A stretch of 64,000 nt of DNA. Source: an uncultured Spartobacteria bacterium (GTDB lineage Bacteria; Verrucomicrobiota; Verrucomicrobiia; Chthoniobacterales; Terrimicrobiaceae). Each line of letters opens with the position of its first letter. Within the stretch, counting starts at the first letter, position 1. The notes below the pieces were generated by a model. The model was not told the DNA's origin. It did not search any database and saw only the letters and a list, made by a program, of their open reading frames with translations. The stretch is taken from the NCBI GenBank assembly GCA_937919825.1, contig CALFPA010000052.1, forward strand, positions 1 through 64,000, written 5' to 3'. Below are positions 28,201 to 35,139 of this stretch, piece after piece. The position numbers and the translations under genes are program-made.

Positions 28201-28730
28201 AGGACGATCTCTACAGCCACCTCATGTATCCCGGGGTTTTTGCCGACTTCTGGAAAATCACGCGCGAGTTCGGCGATGTCTCGAAACTCCCGACGCCCGC
28301 GTTTTTCTACGGCCTGAAATCCGGCGAGGAAATCGCCATCGATATCGAGCAGGGCAAAACGCTTTTCGTGAAACTCATCAATGTCGGCGACGCCGCGAAG
28401 GACGGCCGCCGCATTGTTTCCTTCGAGTTCAATGGCATGCCCCGCGAGGCAACGGCCATCGACCGTTCGCTCAAAACCAAAGCCGCCGCGAGGCCGAAAG
28501 CCGATGCGTCGAAAGCCAACGAAGTCGGCGCGCCGATTCCCGGCATGGTCAGCTCGATGGATGTCGGCGTGGGCGCGCGCGTGGCGAAGGGGGACAAGAT
28601 TCTCACGCTTGAGGCGATGAAAATGCAGACCACGCTTTACGCTCCGGCGAATGGCGTGATCGGCGAGCTTTTCGCCAAGGCCGGCGATGCCGTGGATACC
28701 GGCGATCTTTTGGTTCGCTTGAAGGAGTAA
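25263..28730 (+). CDS. pyc: Pyruvate carboxylase
   Basis: Biotin enzyme making oxaloacetate from pyruvate, bicarbonate and ATP; refills the citrate cycle and starts gluconeogenesis. 1155 residues, single-chain type. Order: biotin carboxylase (about 10-465; KTLLVANRSEIAIRVFRAA, FGGGGRGMRVV, EVQILGD, EMNPRIQVEHTVTE), carboxyltransferase (about 540-830; FTDTTFRDAHQSLLATRVRT, with HFHTHDTSG at the metal site), a conserved linking domain and a C-terminal biotinyl domain with EAMKMQT, Lys1120 being the biotin site. Complete with no break. It has its own promoter and is followed five bases later by the kinase gene, which may be co-transcribed. Confidence 0.95.
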   Translation: MKPKTTSPAVSVAGKTLLVANRSEIAIRVFRAATELGMRTVAIYAQEDRYTMHRFKADEAYVVGEGKGPVGAYLDIEGIIALARERGVDMIHPGYGFLSENAEFARACERAGIIFVGPDVNLLENMGDKTAARTLAQKLNVPVLPGTEDAVTERAEALRIAKQIGFPLIIKAAFGGGGRGMRVVTKPEDLAPLLDEAQGEAGRAFGNPAVFLEKYIPRAKHIEVQILGDRHGNVLHLHERDCSVQRRHQKVVEIAPSVALDPGIRRELCEASVRLAAGIGYNNAGTIEFLYDVDKKEWFFIEMNPRIQVEHTVTEQVTGIDLVRSQILVAAGASLHGPELALPQQDAIPCNGFAIQCRITTEDPANKFMPNYGKIVTYRSAAGFGVRLDSGMGTTGSVITPFYDSLLTKVTTTGQTFPMAMQRMIRALREFRIRGVKTNIPFLENVILNPEFASGQATTTLIDTTPSLFEFKPRRDRASRLLSFLADVIVNGNPQAKGHRISAPLEPARRPAYDGKQTPPAGTRQLLLELGPEKFAEWTRKQKRLLFTDTTFRDAHQSLLATRVRTYDMLAVADAVAHRSSELFSLEMWGGATFDASMRFLYEDPWDRLREIRERVPNICFQMLLRGSNAVGYSNYPPNVVAGFIKHSAECGMDIFRIFDSLNDLPNMRAAMEAVRKHTRGICEGTVCYTGDILDPNRTKYSLKYYIGLAKELEKMGAHILAVKDMAGLCRPFAARALIKALREEVSLPVHFHTHDTSGVNSASLLMAAEAGVDVVDAAISSMSGSTSQPNLNSLVAALQNTPRDSGLDLDALEEFAVYWEQVRSFYAPFDTSPRTGSAEVYVHEMPGGQFTNLKEQAASMGISHRWPEIARCYAEVNQLFGDIVKVTPSSKVVGDMALFLFTRGIKPADVLNLEPGTAFPESVKDMLAGGLGEPMGGWPKNLVEVVLGKSKPAKARAPKVDLDEVRAELATKLKREPTEDDLYSHLMYPGVFADFWKITREFGDVSKLPTPAFFYGLKSGEEIAIDIEQGKTLFVKLINVGDAAKDGRRIVSFEFNGMPREATAIDRSLKTKAAARPKADASKANEVGAPIPGMVSSMDVGVGARVAKGDKILTLEAMKMQTTLYAPANGVIGELFAKAGDAVDTGDLLVRLKE

Positions 28731-28735
28731 AGCCT

Positions 28736-31024
28736 ATGCCCACCTTGCCCGAGTGGTGCCGGAAGTCCTACCTCGGACACGGCTTGCTGGATGAGAACGG
28801 CGCGTGGATTTGCCTGAATCCCGCGCTTCTCAACATCTTCCAGCGCCCCGCTCGGGAATTCCTCGGAAAGCGTTTCGACGAAATCCTCGAGCCCACCAGC
28901 CGCGAGGTTTTCCGGAAGGCCTGGGAGGATGTGGTCTCAGGTGCGCTCCCCTCGCGCTGCATGGATCTGGAATTTCCCGCGCCGGATGGCGGGCGTTTGT
29001 TCACGGATGTCTTCCTCACCAAATTCGACGAAGCCCCCGGCGTGATGATGCTCCAAATGCTGAACATCACCCGCCACAAGGAAACCGAGATCGCGCTTGC
29101 GAGGGCCAAGGGCCGACTTCACCTCACTGCCGCCGTGGCCGGCATGGGGTATTGGGAATTTGATTTCAAAACCCAAACCGAGCACTGGGATGACGGAGTT
29201 TTTCGCATCTACGGAATCCGGCGTGAGGATTTCAGCGGGCGCTGGGATACCTATGTTCACCCCGAGGATTTGGCGGGCGCAGAGCAGGTCGTGTTGGATG
29301 TTTTGAAAAATGGAGACTCCGGCGAGCAGAGATTTCGCGCCCTCCGGCCGGATGGCTCGATCCGGCATGTGCATTCGATTTTCACACTCGAGCGGGATGC
29401 CGATGGCGAGCCATCGCTGATGACGGGCCTGAATTTCGATATCACCGACAGCGTTTTCGCTGAAGAGAGTGAGGCCTCCCTGCGCGTGATCCTGGACAAC
29501 ATGCCGATCCCGGTGACCACCAGCAAAACCTCGGGCGATGGCGAAATCACACTCATCAACAAGGAATTTACCCGCCTCCTCGGCTACACGGCCGATGATG
29601 CTCCGACGATCGCGAAGCTCGTGGAGTTGAATTTTCCGGATGCCGAGGTTCAAGCGGCAGGCATGGCGTGGTGGAGGGATTTGGTGGCTCAGTCGAAGAA
29701 AAATCCGACGCCCGCGCGAGAGGTGCCGTTCCATGTGAAATCGAAGGCCGGCGAGTTTCGCGATTTTTTAGCGAATGCCACCGTGGTCAAAGACACTCTG
29801 ATCCTCGCTAGTCACGACATCACCGAGCGGAAGCGGGCCGAGGCTGAGTTGTTAGAGAGCCGGAAGACCCTCGAACGCATCCTCGAGGATATGCCTGTGC
29901 CTGTAATGGTGCTCAACGCCGATGATTCCTTTGAAGAGCGCCATTTCCTCATGGCGAACCGGAAATTCACCGAAATTCTCGGCTACACGCTCGAGGACAT
30001 GCCCTCGGCCATGGAATGGGCGGCCAAAGCCTACCCCAATGAGGAATACCAGAAGATGGTGGTCGATTGGTGGCGAGACGCCCTGGAGGCGGCCGCCAAG
30101 GGCAGCAGGTTGGTTCAAAATGTTGAATTTCAAGTAGTTGCCAAGGACGGCGCGCGCCGGGACATCATTTTCAGCACCACGCTCGTCGGCCCTTACATCG
30201 TCATTGCCATGCGCGACGCGACCGAACAAAAGAAAGCCGCCGCCGCGCTGGAGGCCGCCTACAAGAACGAGTCGATCCTGCGCGCCCAGGCCGAACAGGC
30301 GGCGAAAGCCAAAGTCCGGTTCCTCGCCGGCGTGAGTCACGAAATCCGAACGCCGATCTCCGCGCTGGTGAATATTTCCCAATCCATGCTCCTCGAGAGC
30401 GAGAAACACAGCCTCCCGCCCGAGTTTTTGGAGCACCTTGCAACCGTCCGCTCCGGCGGTCAATACCTGAACCTCATCCTCACGAACCTGCTCGATGTCT
30501 CGGCCGCCGAATCCGGCCACGCGCCCGTGCGGGCCACGACTTTTTATTTGAGGGATTGGGTGGAAGACATCGGCGCGATCCTCGAGCCCATCGCCCGGTC
30601 GCGGTCGGTCCAGATCGTTTGGCACCTGCCCGAGGATGATAACGAAAAGTTCACGACCGACTCGGTGCGGCTCACCCAAATCCTCCTCAACCTCGCGCAC
30701 AACGCCGTGAAATTCTCGGTGAAACACGGTTCGCGCATTTGGATTTCCATGTCGTCCACCGGCGAGGGGGTGCTGCGCTTGAGCGTCGCTGACGAGGGGC
30801 CGGGGATTCCCGCCGACAAGCTCGAGGGGCTCTTCAGCGAATTCGGCCAGAGCGCGGACACGCCATCCACCGACCGTGGCGTGGGCTTGGGCCTCGCCGT
30901 CGTGCGGCAAAATCTCGACCTGCTCGGCGGTAAAATCTCCACCCGGCCGCTCGCGCCGAGTGGAATTTGCTTTGAAATTGAACTCCCCGGGTTGAAGAAA
31001 TCCAGCGAATCATGCGCACCTTAA
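28736..31024 (+). CDS. PAS-domain sensor histidine kinase (hybrid-type HisKA)
   Basis: 762 residues with no membrane segment, so a cytoplasmic sensor. Four PAS/PAC repeats are apparent: about 10-125, 130-245 (AVAGMGYWEFDFKTQTEHW), 250-370 and 375-505. A short coiled coil leads to HisKA with FLAGVSHEIRTPISAL, phosphorylated His535, then HATPase: NLAHNAVKFS (N box), VADEGPGIP (G1) and GVGLGLAVVRQNL (G2). No receiver domain is attached. It overlaps the LytTR regulator gene by 13 bases, so they are almost certainly a pair. Its start lies five bases after pyc, with the ATG at 28736. The ligand cannot be told. Confidence 0.9.
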   Translation: MPTLPEWCRKSYLGHGLLDENGAWICLNPALLNIFQRPAREFLGKRFDEILEPTSREVFRKAWEDVVSGALPSRCMDLEFPAPDGGRLFTDVFLTKFDEAPGVMMLQMLNITRHKETEIALARAKGRLHLTAAVAGMGYWEFDFKTQTEHWDDGVFRIYGIRREDFSGRWDTYVHPEDLAGAEQVVLDVLKNGDSGEQRFRALRPDGSIRHVHSIFTLERDADGEPSLMTGLNFDITDSVFAEESEASLRVILDNMPIPVTTSKTSGDGEITLINKEFTRLLGYTADDAPTIAKLVELNFPDAEVQAAGMAWWRDLVAQSKKNPTPAREVPFHVKSKAGEFRDFLANATVVKDTLILASHDITERKRAEAELLESRKTLERILEDMPVPVMVLNADDSFEERHFLMANRKFTEILGYTLEDMPSAMEWAAKAYPNEEYQKMVVDWWRDALEAAAKGSRLVQNVEFQVVAKDGARRDIIFSTTLVGPYIVIAMRDATEQKKAAAALEAAYKNESILRAQAEQAAKAKVRFLAGVSHEIRTPISALVNISQSMLLESEKHSLPPEFLEHLATVRSGGQYLNLILTNLLDVSAAESGHAPVRATTFYLRDWVEDIGAILEPIARSRSVQIVWHLPEDDNEKFTTDSVRLTQILLNLAHNAVKFSVKHGSRIWISMSSTGEGVLRLSVADEGPGIPADKLEGLFSEFGQSADTPSTDRGVGLGLAVVRQNLDLLGGKISTRPLAPSGICFEIELPGLKKSSESCAP

Positions 31025-31722
31025 TCGTTGATGACAGCAAGCCCGACCGGGCCGCCCTCCGAGGTTTGCTCGAAAGGGTTTCCGCCGTTGACTCGATCCT
31101 AGAGGCGGAGTGCCTCGGCTCAGCGCGCGAAATTCTCGCCAATCCCGATATCGACCTCGTGTTTCTCGACATCGAAGTCGGCCGTGAGAACGGCTTCTCG
31201 CTCCTCGACTCTGTGGGCCGCGACCGCCGCGTGATTTTTACCACCGTCCACACCGGCTACGGCGGGCAGGCGTTCGATGCCGATGCCGTGGATTACATCG
31301 TGAAGCCCGTCACCGAGGATCGCATGCTCCGTGCGCTCAGTCGGGCCGCGTCGTCGTTCGGCCGCTCCACCGCGCCTCTGGCCCGCGTGCCGGTGCACCG
31401 CAGCGGATCGACCCGGATTTTCCTCGCGCTGGAAAACCTCTCCGCCGTGACCGCCGAGGGTAATTACTCGCGCGTCATCTGTGGCTCGAAGGAATACCCC
31501 GACCACCGCCGCCTGCGGGAGTGGGAAAAACTGCTCGCTGATTTTCCCTTCCAGCGACTCGACCGCTCCACGCTGCTGAGGCTCGATCACATCCAAGCGA
31601 TCGAGCCACAAGGCGTCGGCGCTCGGGTGATTTTATCCCACAACGCCGTTTTGGAGCTTGGCCGCACCGCCAATGAACGCCTCCGCGAAGTTCTCTCAGA
31701 CCCCCCCCCCCTGCGCGCCTAA
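31012..31722 (+). CDS. LytTR-family response regulator
   Basis: 236 residues. An N-terminal receiver domain (1-120) has the acidic pocket LIVDDSK (Asp7, Asp8), the phosphoacceptor Asp53 in LVFLDIEVG, a Thr in VIFTTVHTGYG and Lys in DYIVKPV. The C-terminal LytTR DNA-binding domain (about 135-230) includes VTAEGNYSRVICGSKEY, FQRLDRSTLLRLDHIQAIEP and VILSHNAVLELGRTANERL. Its partner is an orthodox HisKA kinase, while LytTR regulators are more often paired with LytS-type kinases. A run of eleven C residues lies just before the stop. Repeats downstream may be its own binding sites. Confidence 0.9.
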   Translation: MRTLIVDDSKPDRAALRGLLERVSAVDSILEAECLGSAREILANPDIDLVFLDIEVGRENGFSLLDSVGRDRRVIFTTVHTGYGGQAFDADAVDYIVKPVTEDRMLRALSRAASSFGRSTAPLARVPVHRSGSTRIFLALENLSAVTAEGNYSRVICGSKEYPDHRRLREWEKLLADFPFQRLDRSTLLRLDHIQAIEPQGVGARVILSHNAVLELGRTANERLREVLSDPPPLRA

Positions 31723-31747
31723 AGCCTGCCTAGAAAACCTTGTTTAG

Positions 31748-31819
31748 GCGGATTCGCACAAAAAATTGCGGATTCGCACAATAAGGTGCGCACCCTATTG
31801 ACCGATTTTTCACAATAAG
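31748..31819 (+). promoter_or_regulatory. Tandem direct repeats upstream of the small RHH-like gene
   Basis: GCGGATTCGCACAA occurs twice, at 31748-31761 and 31768-31781, exactly 20 bases apart, and CACAATAAG recurs at 31777-31785 and 31811-31819. Two-turn spacing and direct orientation are what LytTR-domain regulators bind. A -35-like TTGACC lies at 31798-31803, but no good -10 follows it. The site may serve the LytTR regulator, the small downstream protein, or both. Confidence 0.45.
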
Positions 31820-31881
31820 CGATCAGTGCGTCTGGATGGCGGGTTTCCGCTCGCTGCCAATAAAACAAACAAAACAAAACT

Positions 31882-32112
31882 ATGCCTAGAATCGCAGATC
31901 CCAACCGCAAGCTTCGCGGTAAGCTTAACCTCACGATCCATCCTGAAATTCGCGATTTCGCGGAGCAACTCGCCTTCAAGCGCCGTCGTTCCGTTTCGCA
32001 ATTGTTTGAGGACCTCGTCGAGGCCGAGTGGTTCCGCTTCCAAGCCGCCCAACAAGGCGCGCCGGCTCCCCAATATCCGCAAGCTGCCTACTACGGCACG
32101 CCCAAGATGTAA
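31882..32112 (+). CDS. Small ribbon-helix-helix-like protein, unknown function
   Basis: 76 residues. KLNLTIHPEIRDFAEQLAFKRRRSVSQLFEDLVEAEW (given here as a short strand followed by two helices, residues about 14-50) resembles the ribbon-helix-helix DNA-binding fold. The last 24 residues are Gln/Pro/Ala/Tyr-rich. An ATG at 31882 follows an A-rich stretch with no clear ribosome site. It is preceded by tandem repeats and followed by a strong terminator, so it is its own transcription unit. It could regulate itself or work with the neighbouring two-component pair. The assignment is inference from the sequence pattern. Confidence 0.65.
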   Translation: MPRIADPNRKLRGKLNLTIHPEIRDFAEQLAFKRRRSVSQLFEDLVEAEWFRFQAAQQGAPAPQYPQAAYYGTPKM

Positions 32113-32131
32113 TCACCGGACTACAAACCTC

Positions 32132-32174
32132 AAAAAAAGCAGCGCTGTTCAAAAAAACAGCGCTGAATTTTTTT
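32132..32174. terminator. Strong intrinsic terminator, usable in both directions
   Basis: A perfect 10-bp stem, CAGCGCTGTT (32140-32149) with AACAGCGCTG (32156-32165), is flanked by an A-run before and a T-run after, so it can end transcription on either strand: the small RHH-like gene from the left and, after the structured element, the UDP-sugar gene from the right. Confidence 0.88.
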
Positions 32175-32180
32175 GGGGGT

Positions 32181-32256
32181 CAGGAGAGGCCTGATTCAGG
32201 CCCGGAGCGGCTTTCGAAACCGCACCAATGCGGCCCTGACAAGCAGGGCCCTCCTG
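32181..32256. repeat. Three-armed structured intergenic element
   Basis: CAGGAG (32181-32186) pairs with CTCCTG (32251-32256) and encloses three hairpins: GGCCT/AGGCC (32188-32202), GCGG/CCGC with an inner TTT/AAA (about 32207-32223), and GCCCTG/CAGGGC (32233-32249). Such a cloverleaf-like layout in a short gap suggests a dispersed element or a structured RNA. It lies between the terminator and the end of the UDP-sugar gene. Confidence 0.5.
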
Positions 32257-32260
32257 TTGG

Positions 32261-34030
32261 TTAAGCCTCGCGGGCGACGATGCGGTAGCCTCGGATGCGG
32301 AGGTATTCCGGAACATCCGCCGAGGCCATCTCGGCATTGGTAAGCGGAACAAGATCGTGGACGGCGCCGCCGCGAGAGACGATGCGGTCCTTGATTTCGA
32401 GCGTTCCGCCCTCCGGGGCCTTCGCCACGAGCGAGGCGCCGTCGGCGATGGTGACATTTTCCAAAGTCACATCGCCGTCGAGCACGAGGGTCGCCTTGCC
32501 GGAGATCGAACCGCCGCTGATTCTGGCGCGGACATCAGCGAGTGTGAGGGCAAAGGAGGGACGCAAAATGACGCGGGGGCCGGTCGTGAGCGGAATGCCG
32601 TGAAGGTTTTTTTGCGGGGCATCGATCACTTCCATTCCAGCGGCGCGGAGCTTCATGCGTCCAGCGAGGTAGAAGTCGTTCTCAGCGCTGGAGGCGCTTT
32701 CGGGCGGGCCGTCCGAGGCGACCTTGGCGGCGGCATCGACGAGATTGTTTTTGCAGGCGCTGAAACACCACACGCGATCGAAGATGGTGACGCCGACCTT
32801 TTCGCCGGAGACGAAGGACTTCGGCAAATCCTGCATCAATGTCTCGAGCCGTGCGGGTTTTTTGAACTTGGTGCGTGAGGCGTCGGCGAACTTCGGATTC
32901 ACAAACTCAGCGATCACGCCGCCGGAAGATTCCAGCACGCGGAGGTAGGGCTCGAGACGGACTACGAGGAGGTTGATGTTGCCGGGGAAGCGCGAGAAGC
33001 CGTTAGGCTCCGCGACATCGCCGGCGGGGTTCACCGTCTCGCGCAGGAGCGGGTCGAGGTAGTTGTATTCGACATTGAGCGTGAGGTCGGGCGCGCCGGA
33101 TTTCTTGAGCCGCGCGATGCCGCCCACCGCCTCGCCGGGAATGCGGTTCACGGCGATCGAGTTGAAGTCATAGCCGCGAATTTCGGAAACCCCGAGCGCG
33201 GCGAGCGCGGCGTTGAAGACCTGGCCGTTCGTGTCCTGGATGAAAAGAAGATGGCGAATGCCCGAGGCTGCGAATTTTTTGGCCGTGCCGCTCGTGTGGA
33301 GGAGCGTGTGGATGTCGCCGTGGCCATGGGGCTTCAGGTTCAGGTTGTATTTTTTCTCCAGCGAAAGATGGGCCTCGATGTCGGAGAGGGCGGGGACGAG
33401 TTCTTGGTTGAGAATCGTGATTTGGCCAGGCGCGAGGCCGAAATTATGGTTCGCCTCGAGCGTGGCGATCGTGCCGGCGTTCGTCTCGCGGCTTGTCATG
33501 ATCACGAGAGGAATCTCGCGGCCGAGGCGCTTCGAGGCGGCGCGGATAACGGCAGTGTAGTGGGCGAGGTAGGAAGTCGTTTCGGTGACTTCGACGGGGA
33601 TGTCGAGTTTGATGCCGTGGTAGCCGAGGCGTTCGCCAAGTCCTCCCGCGACGAGCACGATGGCAGTCTCGGCGAGGGATTTCAGCCCCACGCCCTCGGC
33701 TTCCTCATAAGCCGGGCCAAAGTTTGAAAGATCGACGAGATCGGGTTCCTCCGGCGTGTAGCCCGCGAAGGGATTTCCGCCGGTGGCGGATTCGGCGAGG
33801 AGGCGGCGTGCGTTGCGGATGTAGGCCACAAGGCCTCCCGGGTAGGAGCGATTGCAATTTTGGAGGGTTTGGAGAAATGCGCGCTTCTGGTCGTCGTTCG
33901 TTCCCGGGGCGTCCCAATCGCCGAAAAGCTGGCCTTGGTCCTCGGCGAGGAGGGATTCGGCGAGTTGCAAATCCTCGGAGGAAAGAACTCCGGCGGCAAG
34001 GTGGTCGGTGAGGAAGGATGGAGTGGGCAT
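32261..34030 (-). CDS. UDP-sugar pyrophosphorylase-like uridylyltransferase
   Basis: 589-residue member of the UDPGP family, which makes UDP-sugars from UTP and sugar 1-phosphates. The nucleotide-binding loop is IVLVAGGLGERLGYHGIKLDIP, whose sequence resembles the broad-specificity UDP-sugar pyrophosphorylases of plants and protists more than bacterial GalU. HGHGDIHTLL and LFIQDTNGQVF (uridine site) follow, and the C-terminus is a beta-helix region. Substrate range is inference; N-acetylglucosamine 1-phosphate is possible. It starts eight bases after the MidA-like gene ends and is the last of a minus-strand run. Confidence 0.82.
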   Translation of the reverse strand: MPTPSFLTDHLAAGVLSSEDLQLAESLLAEDQGQLFGDWDAPGTNDDQKRAFLQTLQNCNRSYPGGLVAYIRNARRLLAESATGGNPFAGYTPEEPDLVDLSNFGPAYEEAEGVGLKSLAETAIVLVAGGLGERLGYHGIKLDIPVEVTETTSYLAHYTAVIRAASKRLGREIPLVIMTSRETNAGTIATLEANHNFGLAPGQITILNQELVPALSDIEAHLSLEKKYNLNLKPHGHGDIHTLLHTSGTAKKFAASGIRHLLFIQDTNGQVFNAALAALGVSEIRGYDFNSIAVNRIPGEAVGGIARLKKSGAPDLTLNVEYNYLDPLLRETVNPAGDVAEPNGFSRFPGNINLLVVRLEPYLRVLESSGGVIAEFVNPKFADASRTKFKKPARLETLMQDLPKSFVSGEKVGVTIFDRVWCFSACKNNLVDAAAKVASDGPPESASSAENDFYLAGRMKLRAAGMEVIDAPQKNLHGIPLTTGPRVILRPSFALTLADVRARISGGSISGKATLVLDGDVTLENVTIADGASLVAKAPEGGTLEIKDRIVSRGGAVHDLVPLTNAEMASADVPEYLRIRGYRIVAREA

Positions 34031-34038
34031 GATGGATT

Positions 34039-35139
34039 TTAAAAAGGGAGTGGCCGCGCGTGGCGGAATCCCGAGATCGTTGGCGCGGAGACCCCCTTGG
34101 AGGCAAGCAGGACTTTGAATTGAACGCCCATCGTTTCGGGGTGGAGGAGGGTGCGGAGCGAGCGGAGTTTCTTGAGGGTTGCGGGAGTCGGCGGCTGGCC
34201 GTCGAGGGAGAGCAGGAGGCGCTCGGCCGCACCGACGAGGAAATGGTGTTGGTCGGTGAAGGCGGCAGGCTCGAGGCCGCAGGCCCGCAAATCCTCGGCG
34301 AGGGCGGTGAAATCGACATGGGCCGTAATGTCTTTGTCGCCGGTGGATTGGAAGGGATCGTCATCGCGTTGGTGCGCGGCGTAGCAAGCGAGAGTTCCGC
34401 CGGAGCGGTGCGGCGCGAGGAGTTCCTCGCGCGTCATGCCGTAGTCGATCGCGAGTAGAAAACCACGCTGGAGGCGCGAAGAAATGGTCGAAAGAAGTTC
34501 GTGCTGGCCGACACGAATCTCCGAAATGAAATCCTCGGTGGGCGCGGGCCAGTTGAGATCCAAAACCTCGGCGGGCTCGAGGCGGAACGCGCCGTCGAGG
34601 AATTGGACGCGCTGAAGTTCCCAGCGGCCTGCGCGGCATTTCACGATTTCGAACGGCAGGGCGTCGAAGAGTTCGTTCGAAAAATGAACTCCGGTGAAAT
34701 TTGGCAAATCCTCGGGCGCTTCTACCCACTCAACTCGCCGACCCGCGAGGCGGGCTTGTTGTTTTTCGCGAAGCGGGGCGAATGGCTCGATGATGATGAG
34801 TCGGGCTTCGGCGAGGGGCGTTCCAGCAAGGCCATCGAGCACATCGGCGGCGAGGCGGCCGTCGTTCGCGCCCTGCTCGACCAGCGTGAAATCTTCGGGA
34901 CGGCCGAGGATTTCCCACATCTCGAGGAATTGGGCGGTGAGGATTTCGCCAAAGACCGGGCCGATGCTGATGTTCGTAAAAAAATCTCCGTCGCGCCCGA
35001 CCACGGCTTTCCCGCTGGCGTAGTAGCCTTCGGCGGGATCGTAGAGAGCCAACTCCATGAAGCGCGAGAAGCGCATCGGGCCTTGGAGGCCGATTTCAGC
35101 GGCGAGACGGTCTCTAAGGCCGGGTGACCTCGCGGACAT
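34039..35139 (-). CDS. MidA-like (NDUFAF7/DUF185) SAM-dependent methyltransferase
   Basis: 366 residues. ELALYDPAEGYYASGKAVVGRDGDFFTNISIGPVFGEILTAQF (a split description: the substrate cap and the region before SAM motif I, residues about 29-72) and LVEQGANDGRLAADVL are typical of the MidA family, as is FSNELFDALPFEIVKC. The eukaryotic member methylates an arginine of respiratory complex I; bacterial substrates are not settled. Start is uncertain: the ATG at 35139 overlaps the upstream gene's end by 26 bases and is chosen because the domain begins soon after; 35145 is an alternative. Confidence 0.82.
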   Translation of the reverse strand: MSARSPGLRDRLAAEIGLQGPMRFSRFMELALYDPAEGYYASGKAVVGRDGDFFTNISIGPVFGEILTAQFLEMWEILGRPEDFTLVEQGANDGRLAADVLDGLAGTPLAEARLIIIEPFAPLREKQQARLAGRRVEWVEAPEDLPNFTGVHFSNELFDALPFEIVKCRAGRWELQRVQFLDGAFRLEPAEVLDLNWPAPTEDFISEIRVGQHELLSTISSRLQRGFLLAIDYGMTREELLAPHRSGGTLACYAAHQRDDDPFQSTGDKDITAHVDFTALAEDLRACGLEPAAFTDQHHFLVGAAERLLLSLDGQPPTPATLKKLRSLRTLLHPETMGVQFKVLLASKGVSAPTISGFRHARPLPF

